A DNA stretch of 64,000 nucleotides from positions 832,371-896,370 of the forward strand of contig NC_023135.1 in assembly GCF_000511355.1 (NCBI RefSeq). The letters run 5' to 3'. Source of the stretch: Leisingera methylohalidivorans DSM 14336. GTDB taxonomy: Bacteria > Pseudomonadota > Alphaproteobacteria > Rhodobacterales > Rhodobacteraceae. The notes under the pieces are model-generated. The model saw only the letters and a list, made by a program, of their open reading frames with translations. It was not told the origin of the DNA and did not search any database. The translations under genes were made by a program, and so were the position numbers. How positions within the stretch are numbered: position 1 is the first letter of the stretch; each line of letters opens with the position of its first letter. This document shows, one piece after another, positions 43,510 through 53,563 of this stretch.

Positions 43510-44469
43510 TCAGAGCCCGGCCAGAAGTTCCTTGAGTGTCTGTTCGCGGGCGGCCCACATCGCTTTGACCTCGTCGCGGGTCATGATGTGCATGGGCGAG
43601 CCGCCGGCCTGCATCTTCTTGGCCACACGGGGATTGGCGAACATCTCCGGCACGGTGGCGGCAAGCTGGTCGATCACCTCCTCGGGGGTGCCTTTGGGCA
43701 CCATCACGCCGCGGAAATTGACCGAGGAATTGTCCACTTCCAGCCCCTGCTCCTGCATGGTGGGCACGTCGGGCACGAACTCCGAGCGCTGCAGGTCGGC
43801 CACGCCCAGAATTCTGACGTTGCCGGCCTCCTGCGCGCGGAAAGCGTCGGACAGATTGTTGATCCCGCCCATGACTTCACCGGCGATCACCGCCTTCATC
43901 GCAGCGGCACCGCCGCCTTTGGTCGGGATATAGGCCATTTTCACGCCCGCCGCCTTTTCGACCTGCAGCGCGGCAATGTGGTGGCCGACAAACAGCCCGG
44001 CGCCCGAGAAGGTCAGCTTGCCCGGGTTCTCCTTGGCATGGGCGACAACATCCGCCATCGAGGTGAAGGGGCTGTCCGCGGCTACAACAAACACGGCCGG
44101 GTCTGCGCCCCAATTGGCGATGGGTTCAAAACTGTCAGCGGAATACTGCACGCCGCCCTTGATCGACTGGGCGATGAAGTGCGGCACGTTATAGGCCGCC
44201 AGCGTGTAGCCATCCGGATCGGCCTGGGTGGCAAACCAGTTCCAGCCGACACGCCCGCCGGCACCTGGCTTGTTGATGATGGCGATGGGCATTCCCAGGG
44301 CATCCTCGTTGCCGGCGGTCATGGTCACGATCCGGGCCTGGAAATCGGTGGCGCCGCCCGCCCCGTAAGAGACCATCATCATGATCGGGCGTTCCGGGTA
44401 ATCCTCGGCCAAAGCAGCACCGCCCAGGCCCATCAGCGCCATGGCAGCGCCTGCAATCAGTTTTTTCAT
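43510..44469 (-). CDS. tctC: TctC periplasmic solute-binding protein
   Basis: A 319-residue tripartite tricarboxylate transporter (TTT) receptor with a signal peptide (MKKLIAGAAMALMGLGGAALAEDYPERP). Family segments are IMMMVSYGAGGATDFQARIVT, IINKPGAGGRVGWNWFATQADPDGYTL, KLTFSGAGLFVGHHIAAL, YIPTKGGGAAAMKAVIAGEVMGGI and VPDVPTMQEQGLEV. It binds an organic anion in the periplasm, most likely sulfoacetate given the downstream genes. Confidence 0.9.
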   Translation of the reverse strand: MKKLIAGAAMALMGLGGAALAEDYPERPIMMMVSYGAGGATDFQARIVTMTAGNEDALGMPIAIINKPGAGGRVGWNWFATQADPDGYTLAAYNVPHFIAQSIKGGVQYSADSFEPIANWGADPAVFVVAADSPFTSMADVVAHAKENPGKLTFSGAGLFVGHHIAALQVEKAAGVKMAYIPTKGGGAAAMKAVIAGEVMGGINNLSDAFRAQEAGNVRILGVADLQRSEFVPDVPTMQEQGLEVDNSSVNFRGVMVPKGTPEEVIDQLAATVPEMFANPRVAKKMQAGGSPMHIMTRDEVKAMWAAREQTLKELLAGL

Positions 44470-44511
44470 CTTTTTTCTCCTCCCTTATGGTTCCGGTCCG
44501 CATTTCAGCGG

Positions 44512-44967
44512 TCAGAACAGAATTTCACGTGGTGTGTAGACGCTCAGCAGAAGCGCAAAGAGACCGTACATCACCGCAACAAAGCAGGCGGTGATCAGGG
44601 CGCGCTTGACCCAGGTCCTGGTTTCGGAATGCGGCGCGGGGTCGTAGAGCGACAGCAGAATGAAAAAGGCAATGGCGGTCGCAGTATAGAACCCCAGCGC
44701 TTTGGCGGCCCAGAACACATAGATCAGCATCACCGCCAGTCCGGGCAGCATGTTCAGGCACAACGAGCGGGAAATGCCCGCGCCGACCTTGCTGAGGCCA
44801 AGGACCGCCTTGCCGAAGGTCCAGCCTGCCAGCACCACAAACACGGAGGCGATCAGGCGCGGGAACAGGAAGGCCTCGGCAGGGGCTTGGGTATAGCTGA
44901 TCCAGGCGACCCAGACGCCGACTGCAAATACCACGCCGGAGCCGAAGATGTGCTGAGACTGGTTCAT
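44512..44967 (-). CDS. tctB: TctB small membrane subunit
   Basis: A 151-residue protein with four membrane helices (IFGSGVVFAVGVWVAWI, FLFPRLIASVFVVLAGWTFG, MLPGLAVMLIYVFWAAKALGFYTATAIAFFILLSLY, ALITACFVAVMYGLFALLLS), the standard TctB architecture. The ATG at 44965-44967 overlaps the tctA stop (ATGA). A longer frame upstream runs through tctA in another register and is not real. Confidence 0.88.
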   Translation of the reverse strand: MNQSQHIFGSGVVFAVGVWVAWISYTQAPAEAFLFPRLIASVFVVLAGWTFGKAVLGLSKVGAGISRSLCLNMLPGLAVMLIYVFWAAKALGFYTATAIAFFILLSLYDPAPHSETRTWVKRALITACFVAVMYGLFALLLSVYTPREILF

Positions 44968-46475
44968 GCCTGTGCCTCCTCTTTGGTGGTGTAGCGGCGG
45001 CTGCGGAGTTCCATCCAGCCCGAATAGGCGATGGAGGCCACCACCACGGAAATCAGGAAGATGTTCAGCCCGCCGGACAGGAAGTAGCTGGCCTTGCCGA
45101 TGGTGGCGTCGGCGATCATGCCGCCCTGGATGAAATTGGATTCCGCGATCGGGCCCAGGATCAGCCCCAGCACCAGCGGCGCGGCAGAGAAGCCGAAGCG
45201 TTCCAGGAAGTACATGCCGATGCCGAGGCAGGCCATGACATAGACGTCGCCCATCGAGCTTTGCACCGAGTAGGCGCCGAACACCGACAGGGCCAGCACA
45301 ATGGCCGCCATCACCGATTGCGGCACCTGGGCGACGCGGGCGGCCAAGCCTGCCACGTAGAGCCCGAAGAGGCACATCAGGACCTGGCCCACCAGCATCG
45401 AGTTGATGAAGGTCCAGGCCACGTCCGGGTGGTTGTCGAACAGGTCGGAGCCGGGGAAGATGCCATGGATCAGCAGCCCGCCAAGCAGCACCGCGGCGGT
45501 GGGGCTGCCGGGGATCGACAGGGTGAGAAGCGGCACCAGCGACGGGCCGACCATGGCATTGTTGGCGGCTTCAGCGGCGATCACGCCTTCGCTGTGGCCC
45601 TTGCCGAATTTCTCCTTCTCGGAGGAGAACTTCTTGGTCTGGTCATAGGCGACCAGCCCGGCGATCTGGCCGCCGACACCGGGGATCAGCCCGATGATGG
45701 AGCCGGTGATGGTGCCGATGCCCAGGGCCAGCGGGCGGCGCAGCAGTTCCCTGGTTGCGTCCAGAACCGAGTGTTTCTGCACCTCGATAACCTCGGCGCC
45801 TGCCGAACGGCGGCCCTTGGCGAACATGGTCAGAACCTGCGGGATGGCAAACAGGCCGATGAGGGCCGCGATGATGTTGATGCCGCCGCCAAGCGACGGG
45901 TGGAAGATGAAGCGCTGGGCACCCATGATGTCGTCAAAGCCGATGGTGGCCAGCCATAGCCCGATGCAGCCCGACAGCAGACCCTTGACCACCGAGGCGG
46001 AATCCAGCGAGCCGATGACCGTCACGCCCAGAATAGCCAGCCAGAACAGGTGCGATGGGCCGAAAGCCAGCGCCCATTCTGCCAGCAGCGGGGTCAGGAA
46101 GATCAGCAGCAGCACGCCGAAGATGCCGCCCACGGCGGAGGCGAGGAAGGACAATTGCAACGCCTTGGCGCCCTGGCCCTGCTTGGCCATCTGATGGCCG
46201 TCCAGGGTGGTGGCGATATTGGCCGGCGCGCCGGGGATCTTCAGCAGGATCGCGCTGACGGCACCGCCGGCAACTGTGGAGGTATAGGCCGCCCCCAGAA
46301 GGATCAGGCCCTGCACCGCCTCCAGATGGAAGGTGAAGGGGATCAGCAGCGCCACCGCCATCGTGGGGGAAAGCCCCGGGGTTGCCCCCAGGATCAGCCC
46401 GCCGACCGTGCCGCCCAGAAGCAGCAGGAAGGACAGCGGCGAGAAGACATCTCCGAAGTAAAATATGAAGTCCAT
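44964..46475 (-). CDS. tctA: TctA large membrane subunit
   Basis: A 503-residue permease with about 11-12 helices. Signatures are GGTVGGLILGATPGLSPTMAVALLIPFTF, GAAYTSTVAGGAVSAILLKIPGAPANIATTLDGHQMAKQGQGAKAL and TGSIIGLIPGVGGQIAGLVAYDQTKKFSSEKEKFGKGHSEGVIAAEAANNAMVGPSLVPLLTLSIPGSPTAAVLLGGLLIHG. It is the first gene of the minus-strand operon and is divergent from a LacI regulator with an operator in between. Confidence 0.95.
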   Translation of the reverse strand: MDFIFYFGDVFSPLSFLLLLGGTVGGLILGATPGLSPTMAVALLIPFTFHLEAVQGLILLGAAYTSTVAGGAVSAILLKIPGAPANIATTLDGHQMAKQGQGAKALQLSFLASAVGGIFGVLLLIFLTPLLAEWALAFGPSHLFWLAILGVTVIGSLDSASVVKGLLSGCIGLWLATIGFDDIMGAQRFIFHPSLGGGINIIAALIGLFAIPQVLTMFAKGRRSAGAEVIEVQKHSVLDATRELLRRPLALGIGTITGSIIGLIPGVGGQIAGLVAYDQTKKFSSEKEKFGKGHSEGVIAAEAANNAMVGPSLVPLLTLSIPGSPTAAVLLGGLLIHGIFPGSDLFDNHPDVAWTFINSMLVGQVLMCLFGLYVAGLAARVAQVPQSVMAAIVLALSVFGAYSVQSSMGDVYVMACLGIGMYFLERFGFSAAPLVLGLILGPIAESNFIQGGMIADATIGKASYFLSGGLNIFLISVVVASIAYSGWMELRSRRYTTKEEAQA

Positions 46476-46548
46476 TCAGGGCCTCCCAACCCGGCTGATC
46501 GTCCAATAGCTCTTGTTGACAAAACAGGTTAGGCCATGAAAATAGTAA

Positions 46549-46562
46549 TGCAAACGTTTTCA
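46549..46562. promoter_or_regulatory. LacI-family operator
   Basis: TGCAAACGTTTTCA is a near-perfect palindrome centred on CG (6 of 7 half-site positions), the classic LacI/GalR operator form. It lies between tctA and the LacI gene, 27 bp before the latter's ATG. A TTGACA at 46516-46521 faces the LacI gene. Confidence 0.75.
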
Positions 46563-46588
46563 TAAAATGCACCACGGCAGGGGAATTT

Positions 46589-47653
<1,065 letters not shown>

Positions 47654-48626
47654 ACAGGTCGCAGGCCCGGATAAAGGCGCAGCATTCCTCGGACAACGCC
47701 GCAAAGCGGGAGCGGTCGCGCTGGTACAGGTAGACCTCGCGCCTGTCCGGCAGATCTGCAATCGGGCGGAAGGCCGTGGTTTCCGGCATGAAGCGGGCCA
47801 CGGTCTGCGGCAGCACCGTGACCCATTTGCCGGTGCGCACCATGGTGATCAGCGAATGGGTGTTGTGAATTGTCACATCGGCGCCGCTGCTGGCCTCGAC
47901 AAAGCGCTCATTGCGGATCAGATCGCACAGGGCATTGCGGACAAATCCCGCGCCGGTGACATCCGCAATGGAGGGCGGGCTGTCCTGCTGGAACAACGGG
48001 TGCCCGGCTGAGCAGACCAGGCCGAAGCGGTCCTCGAACAGCGGCACCGCCTTGACCCCGTTCAGCGGATGATAGCCGGAGGCGATGCCGATATCCGCCT
48101 TGCCCTCGGCCAGCGCATCCAGCACCTGCTGGGTGTCGGTATCGCGCAGTTCAACCTTAAGGCCGGGGTAGCGGGCGGTCATGTGCTCCAGCACCGGCGG
48201 GAACACCAGCGCCGCGACTGAGGGAACCGAGACGATGCGGATCAGCCCGTGTATGGCCTCCGCCGCCATTTCGATACTTTGCACGGTCTGGTCGAACTGG
48301 CGCACTTGTTTCTGGGCCAGGTCAAACACTTGCTCCCCCAGCGGCGACAGCTGGTTCTTGCGCTCGCCTTCGAACAGCTTTTTGCCCAGATGATCCTCCA
48401 TCTGCTTGAGAGTCATGGAGACAGCCGACTGGGTCCGGCCCAGGCGGTTGGCCGCCTCTGACAGGTTTCCGGTTTGCGCCACGGTGCAAAAGGCGCGCAG
48501 CATTTCGATTTTCAGCGCCAGGGCTTCAAACTTTCTGTAGTTACGTTCAGTTATTTGAGTTTGACTGATGCGGGTCCGGAAGTCCATCCTGCTGCAAACC
48601 TGAAAATCAGCATCTGGGGCTTCTCC

Positions 48627-50072
48627 GTGACCAAACTGAACCTGATTGCCGGCGAATGGCTGGCTGGCGAAAGCGAAATCGAAAACCGCAACCCTTCGGA
48701 TCTGAGCGATCTGGTCGGCATGTTTGCCCAGGCCAGCGCCGATCAGCTGGAGGCAACGCTGGATCAGGCGCAAGTTGCGCAAGCCGAGTGGGCGGCCTAC
48801 GGCCTGGAGCGCAAGCAGACCGTGCTGAACAACATCGGCAACGAGCTGATGTCCCGCGCCGAAGAATTGGGCACGCTGCTGGCCCGCGAAGAGGGCAAGC
48901 CGCTGGCCGAGGGCAAGGGCGAAGTCTACCGCGCCGGTCAGTTCTTCACCTATTACGCCGCCGAATGCCTGCGCCAGATCGGTGAAAACGCCGACTCCGT
49001 GCGCCCGGATATCGAAGTCGATGTGCGCCGCGAGGCCGTCGGCGTGGTGGCGATCATCTCTCCCTGGAACTTCCCGACCGCAACCGCGTCCTGGAAAATC
49101 GCACCGGCGCTTTGCTATGGCAACGCGGTGGTGTGGAAGCCCGCCAACATCACCCCCGCATCGGCTGTTGCGCTGACCGAGATCATCGAGCGTCAGGACA
49201 TCCCCAAGGGCCTGTTCTCGCTGGTGATGGGCTCGGGCCGCTCGATCGGCCAGCGCCTGGTCGAAAGCCCCAAGGTGAACGCGATCTCCTTCACCGGCTC
49301 GGTGCCGGTGGGCAAGGGTATTGCGGCGGCGGCGATCCAGAACCTGACCAAAGTGCAGATGGAGATGGGCTCCAAGAATGCGCTGGCGGTGATGGACGAC
49401 GCCGATCTGGATCTGGCTGTTGCCTTGTCGCTGGGCGGCGCCTTTGGCGGCACCGGGCAGAAATGCACCGCCTCCTCGCGGCTGGTTGTGCATGACGCCA
49501 TCCACGACGCATTTGTCGAAAAGCTGGTTGCCGGCGCCAAAGCCATGAAAGTCGGCCACGCGCTGGAAGAGGGCGTGCAGATGGGCCCGGTGGTCAGCGA
49601 GCAGCAGCTGAACGAGAACCTGGCCTATGTCGACCTGGGTAAATCCGAAGGCGCGGAGCTGGCCTGCGGCGGACAGCGGCTGGAGATGCCGCACGAGGGC
49701 TTCTACATGTCGCCGGGCGTGTTCCTGAACAGCACCAACGCCATGCGCATCAACCGCGAGGAAATGTTCGCGCCGCTGACCAGCGTGATCAAGGTCGGCA
49801 GCTACGACGAGGCGCTGGCGGTGGTCAATGACACCAACTTCGGCCTGACCTCGGGCATCGTGACCCAGTCGCTGGCCCGCGCCACCCATTTCCGCCGCAA
49901 CGCGCGCACCGGTGTTGTCACCGTCAACCTGCCGACGGCAGGCACCGACTACCACGTGCCGTTCGGCGGCCGCGGCGACAGCTCTTATGGCCCGCGCGAG
50001 CAGGGCAAGGCGGCGGCTGAGTTCTATACCACCGTCAAGACCGCCTACATCAGCGCTGGCAAGCCGGTCTGA
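48627..50072 (+). CDS. NAD(P)-dependent aldehyde dehydrogenase (2,5-dioxovalerate DH-like)
   Basis: A 481-residue aldehyde dehydrogenase starting at a GTG (TKLNLIAGEWLAGESEIENRNPSDLSD). Key motifs are IISPWNFPTATASWKIAPALCYGNAVVWKPAN, NAISFTGSVPVGKGIA, QMEMGSKNALAVMDDADLDLA, the catalytic cysteine in GGTGQKCTASSRL and VNLPTAGTDYHVPFGGRGDSSYGPREQG. The last segment resembles alpha-ketoglutaric semialdehyde dehydrogenases of sugar-acid and hydroxyproline pathways. Substrate assignment is inference from similarity only. Confidence 0.88.
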   Translation: MTKLNLIAGEWLAGESEIENRNPSDLSDLVGMFAQASADQLEATLDQAQVAQAEWAAYGLERKQTVLNNIGNELMSRAEELGTLLAREEGKPLAEGKGEVYRAGQFFTYYAAECLRQIGENADSVRPDIEVDVRREAVGVVAIISPWNFPTATASWKIAPALCYGNAVVWKPANITPASAVALTEIIERQDIPKGLFSLVMGSGRSIGQRLVESPKVNAISFTGSVPVGKGIAAAAIQNLTKVQMEMGSKNALAVMDDADLDLAVALSLGGAFGGTGQKCTASSRLVVHDAIHDAFVEKLVAGAKAMKVGHALEEGVQMGPVVSEQQLNENLAYVDLGKSEGAELACGGQRLEMPHEGFYMSPGVFLNSTNAMRINREEMFAPLTSVIKVGSYDEALAVVNDTNFGLTSGIVTQSLARATHFRRNARTGVVTVNLPTAGTDYHVPFGGRGDSSYGPREQGKAAAEFYTTVKTAYISAGKPV

Positions 50073-50205
50073 TTGCGGGAACCTGGCAGCGCCTTGCAGC
50101 CGGCCTGCCTGAGAATGAAAGCGCCCGTTCCGACCCTTCCGGGGCGGGCGCATACCGCCCGCCGCAAGCGGCCGGGCGATGGTTTTTGAAATTCGAGGTG
50201 CTTGA

Positions 50206-51189
50206 ATGACCGGATACCGTATCGATTGCCTGCAGTATGCCAACTGGTCGGAGAAGATTTTCCGCCAGCTGCGCGAGGGCGGCGTGGACGCGATCCAAGT
50301 CACCATTGCCTATCACGAGAACTTCCGCGAAACGGTTCTGAACTTCGAGAAGTGGAACCGCTGGTTCGAGCAGTATCCGGACCTGATCATGAAGGGGCAG
50401 TGGGCCGGCGACATCGACAAGGCGCGCGAGACCGGCCGCACCGCGGTTTTCTTCGGCTTCCAGAACCCGTCACCGATGGAGGATGACATCGGCCTGGTGG
50501 AGATCCTGCACACTCTGGGCGCGCGCTTCATGCAGCTCACCTATAACAACCAATCGCTGCTGGCGACCGGCTGTTACGAGGCCGAGGATCCCGGCATCAC
50601 CCGCATGGGCAAGCAGGTGATCAAGGAGATGAACCGCGTCGGCCTGGTGGTGGACATGAGCCATTCTGCCGACCGCTCCACCATCGAAGCGGCCGAGCTG
50701 TCCACCCGGCCCATCGCCATTACCCATGCCAACCCCTATGAATGGTCGCCCGCCCTGCGCAACAAAAAGGATGATGTGATCCGTGCGGTCACCGGCCACG
50801 GCGGCATGCTGGGCTTTTCGGTCTATCCGCATCACCTGAAGGACAAGGGCGCCTGCACCCTGCAAAGCTTCTGCGAGATGGTTGCACGCACCGCCGACAA
50901 ATACGGGGTCAAGCACCTCGGCATCGGCACCGACCTCTGCCAGGATCAGCCCGACAGCGTGGTTGAGTGGATGCGTGTCGGCCGCTGGAGCAAGGAAATC
51001 GACTACGGCGAGGGATCAGCCGCCGCTCCGGGCTTCCCGGAAATGCCGGGCTGGTTCAAGGACAACCGCGACTTCGGAAACATCGAAGAGGGCCTTCGCG
51101 CGACGGGCATGAACGATGATGAGGTCAGCGGCATCATGGGCGGGAACTGGTACCGGTTCTTTGCCGAGAACTTTGGCCCCAAAGGATAA
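50206..51189 (+). CDS. Membrane-dipeptidase (M19) homologue with altered N-terminal metal motif
   Basis: A 327-residue M19-family TIM-barrel protein without a signal peptide. The second-metal and C-terminal motifs are normal: GARFMQLTYNNQSLLATGCYE, RVGLVVDMSHSADRSTIEAAE, IAITHANPYEW, LGIGTDLCQDQ and DDEVSGIMGGNWYRFF. The usual N-terminal DxHxD metal motif is replaced (RIDCLQYANWSEKI), so histidine and aspartate ligands of the first zinc are missing. It may be mononuclear or act on a non-peptide amide. It sits with LysR, aldehyde dehydrogenase and Ldh_2 genes; dipeptidase-like genes also occur in hydroxyproline loci. Confidence 0.8.
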   Translation: MTGYRIDCLQYANWSEKIFRQLREGGVDAIQVTIAYHENFRETVLNFEKWNRWFEQYPDLIMKGQWAGDIDKARETGRTAVFFGFQNPSPMEDDIGLVEILHTLGARFMQLTYNNQSLLATGCYEAEDPGITRMGKQVIKEMNRVGLVVDMSHSADRSTIEAAELSTRPIAITHANPYEWSPALRNKKDDVIRAVTGHGGMLGFSVYPHHLKDKGACTLQSFCEMVARTADKYGVKHLGIGTDLCQDQPDSVVEWMRVGRWSKEIDYGEGSAAAPGFPEMPGWFKDNRDFGNIEEGLRATGMNDDEVSGIMGGNWYRFFAENFGPKG

Positions 51190-51194
51190 CCTAA

Positions 51195-52907
51195 ATGGAA
51201 ACAACCGCGCAGACATCAATATCACTGCGGGACCCGGCTCAGGTCATGCGCCTGAGCCGTCTCGGCTCTTTGCACCAGTGCCGTCTCAGCTTTATGCGGA
51301 TTCTGACACGGCGCATGGCCCGCGAAAACTGGAGCTTTTCGCGCCCCAAGTTCGATATTGATGAAAACGGCGTCGGCGTTGCGGTTTTCTCCGCCACCGG
51401 CCCTGCGCGGACCTATTCCCTGATCGCCTTTGCACACGATCTGCCGCCTGAAATGCGGTCGGATCGTGTGATTGCAACTGCCTGGGATGCCACTTTTGCC
51501 TTGTTCGATGGCGTCCCGGATGACGAAGATATCGAACGCCTTTCGAAAAATGTCCCTTATCAGGAAGCCGGCCGGGTCAGCGAACGAGAGATTTCGGTAT
51601 CGCGGGCAAACCGGTCCGTGCGCCTGTGGGAACATGTGGTCAATGCCCTGTCCGAAGGCCGTCAGCCGGATGTCGGCCAGCTTGATGCTGTCGGCTATCT
51701 GATGCGGACCACCGCCGTTTATGGCTCGGGCAAGCTGGGCGCCGCCGACCGCGAGATGATCGCAACGCGCCCGGAATTCCAGGTTCCCTTCCAGGCTGAG
51801 ATGCTGTCGGTTTTCCTGACCCGCTGGTTCGTGCGCGATCTGGTGCAGCATATGGCCGGCCTGCGCGCCAAGGCGGCAGGGCGCACGGCGGCGCAGCTGG
51901 ACCCGGAGCTGGCCCGTTCGCTGGGGATCGGCAATTCAACCGGATTGGGCATGGCGCCGTTCCTGCTGAACCATCCGGTCCTGTTCAACAACTGGATCGC
52001 CTCCCGCGAGGAAGCGATCCGGACTGTCCGCAGTCTCGACAGCGCGTCTGATGAGGACATCTCCCTGTTCCTGCAGCTTTTGCAGCGCAGCAAGAAGAAT
52101 GTCGCCTTGTGGACGTCCGAGCATGAGATTCAGCTGCGCAAGCTTGCCGATTTGCGCAGTGACCTGGTCAAGATCGACAGCTACCTTTCAGATCCGCAGG
52201 TGCTGACTGTCAGCCAGCCATGGGATCAGATGCACCGCTGGGCCGAGGAAACGCTGTCGCTGGAAGGCCAGGAATGGCTCGCGTCGCTGATGCTGGAGCC
52301 CTATGGCAGCCTGATCGACGGATTGAGCGGCGGCATGGCGGCGGACAACACGCCGACGTTCCGTATCTCGGGGGCGATGACCATCGAGGAACTGCGCGGG
52401 CTTCTGACGCGGGTATATGAATGGGCCATCGGCACGGATTGGCAAAAGCGGGAAAACCGCGCCCGCGCCTGGTATGTGTCGGAAGAAAAGCTGGAACCGC
52501 GCCTGGGCGAACGGTTCGAGGAGCCGGTGGAAGAATACGAGCAGCCATTGGCCCCCGGCCGGGATGCTGCTGCGCTGTTCAACGCGCTGGCGCATTGGCA
52601 GGGCGACACCCGCGTCGCCGAGTTTCTGCTGCGCCACCCTGAGTACCGCCATACCGTGCGCCGCGCCCAGATCGCGGGCCGCGCACCCTATGCCGAGATC
52701 CGCGACAACACAATTTCGCATGACGTGCTGCCGATTGACATGCTGCGCTGCAAACTCGCCTTTTTCGGCGCCACGCAGTTTGATCCCCGCTCTGACCGCT
52801 GGGTCCGGATCTGCATGTACGGCAACGCGCCCTATCCGCAGGATCTTTCGCAGGAGAATGCGGAATTCTGGGTTTATCCCAGGCTCGAAGAGGGGGCACC
52901 GGAATGA
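51195..52907 (+). CDS. Conserved-looking 570-residue protein of unknown family
   Basis: I do not recognise this protein. It is soluble, with no signal peptide, membrane span or obvious catalytic motif. Notable segments are LSRLGSLHQCRLSFMRILTRRMARENWSFSRP, DENGVGVAVFSATGPARTYSLIAFAHDLP, YLMRTTAVYGSGKLGAADR, LGIGNSTGLGMAPFLLNHP and a C-terminal HDVLPIDMLRCKLAFFGATQFDPRSDRWVRICMYG. It starts 5 bp after the dipeptidase stop and overlaps the DUF3726 gene by 4 bp, so it is a true operon member. Codon use matches its neighbours. Tight coupling with DUF3726 suggests the two proteins form a complex. Confidence 0.75.
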   Translation: METTAQTSISLRDPAQVMRLSRLGSLHQCRLSFMRILTRRMARENWSFSRPKFDIDENGVGVAVFSATGPARTYSLIAFAHDLPPEMRSDRVIATAWDATFALFDGVPDDEDIERLSKNVPYQEAGRVSEREISVSRANRSVRLWEHVVNALSEGRQPDVGQLDAVGYLMRTTAVYGSGKLGAADREMIATRPEFQVPFQAEMLSVFLTRWFVRDLVQHMAGLRAKAAGRTAAQLDPELARSLGIGNSTGLGMAPFLLNHPVLFNNWIASREEAIRTVRSLDSASDEDISLFLQLLQRSKKNVALWTSEHEIQLRKLADLRSDLVKIDSYLSDPQVLTVSQPWDQMHRWAEETLSLEGQEWLASLMLEPYGSLIDGLSGGMAADNTPTFRISGAMTIEELRGLLTRVYEWAIGTDWQKRENRARAWYVSEEKLEPRLGERFEEPVEEYEQPLAPGRDAAALFNALAHWQGDTRVAEFLLRHPEYRHTVRRAQIAGRAPYAEIRDNTISHDVLPIDMLRCKLAFFGATQFDPRSDRWVRICMYGNAPYPQDLSQENAEFWVYPRLEEGAPE

Positions 52908-53551
52908 ACCATTCGCTGAATGAAATCGAAGCGATGTGCAAACGCGCTGCCCGCGGTGCCGGCCTGTCCTGGGGCCTGGCCGAGGAAGCCGCCAAAGGCA
53001 CACGCTGGCTGTCTGCCTTCGGCTTTCCGGGGGCGGAGCTGCTGGCGGCGCTTCTGGAGCTGAACGACCGGCTGCCGCCTGCCGATTTCGCCCCCTCGGC
53101 GCTGGCCGGCGTGTGGACCGCGCCTTCGGGACGGATGAGCCCGCTGATCGCCGGCGCCGCCTTGAGCGATTGCGCGGTGCAGCTGATGGACGCGGGCCGG
53201 ATCGAAATGGAGCGTGTTTGCGTGCCGCTGCTGCTGGTTCCCTTTGCGGCTGGTGCCGCTTTGCGGCTGGAAACGCCGGTTGCCGTGGAATGGGCCGGTG
53301 CCCGTTTGGCCACGGATGGCCGCCAGCTCTGCGCGCAGGGCGCCCCGGATGCCTATACCGCCATGCTGGCGGAGAAGGTGGCCTTTACCGCCCCAGCTGA
53401 AATGACAGAACGCCGGGAGCCGGTCTTGCGCGGCAGCGCCCCGGCCGAGGCCTGGAACCGTCTTGGCGTTCTTGCCCACCGCACTTATGCGCCCGCCACC
53501 GAAGCTTCGCGATTGCGCGGCGCGGGTGCCGGGCTGTCCGACAACGACTGA
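52904..53551 (+). CDS. DUF3726-family protein
   Basis: A 215-residue protein with the DUF3726 N-terminal signature SLNEIEAMCKRAARGAGLSWGLAEEAAKGTRWLSAFGFPG. The middle (SPLIAGAALSDCAVQLMDAGRIEMERVCVPLLLVPFAA) is alanine-rich and alpha/beta-like; no signal peptide or membrane span is evident. Function of the family is unknown. It is translationally coupled to the 570-residue unknown and lies 12 bp before the Ldh_2 reductase gene. Confidence 0.8.
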   Translation: MNHSLNEIEAMCKRAARGAGLSWGLAEEAAKGTRWLSAFGFPGAELLAALLELNDRLPPADFAPSALAGVWTAPSGRMSPLIAGAALSDCAVQLMDAGRIEMERVCVPLLLVPFAAGAALRLETPVAVEWAGARLATDGRQLCAQGAPDAYTAMLAEKVAFTAPAEMTERREPVLRGSAPAEAWNRLGVLAHRTYAPATEASRLRGAGAGLSDND

Positions 53552-53563
53552 AAAGGCGTCGCT

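Noticed and set aside
48588..50306. Minus-strand open frame continuing upstream of the LysR start for several hundred codons
   Set aside because: It runs antisense to the aldehyde dehydrogenase; only the part with LysR motifs is real.
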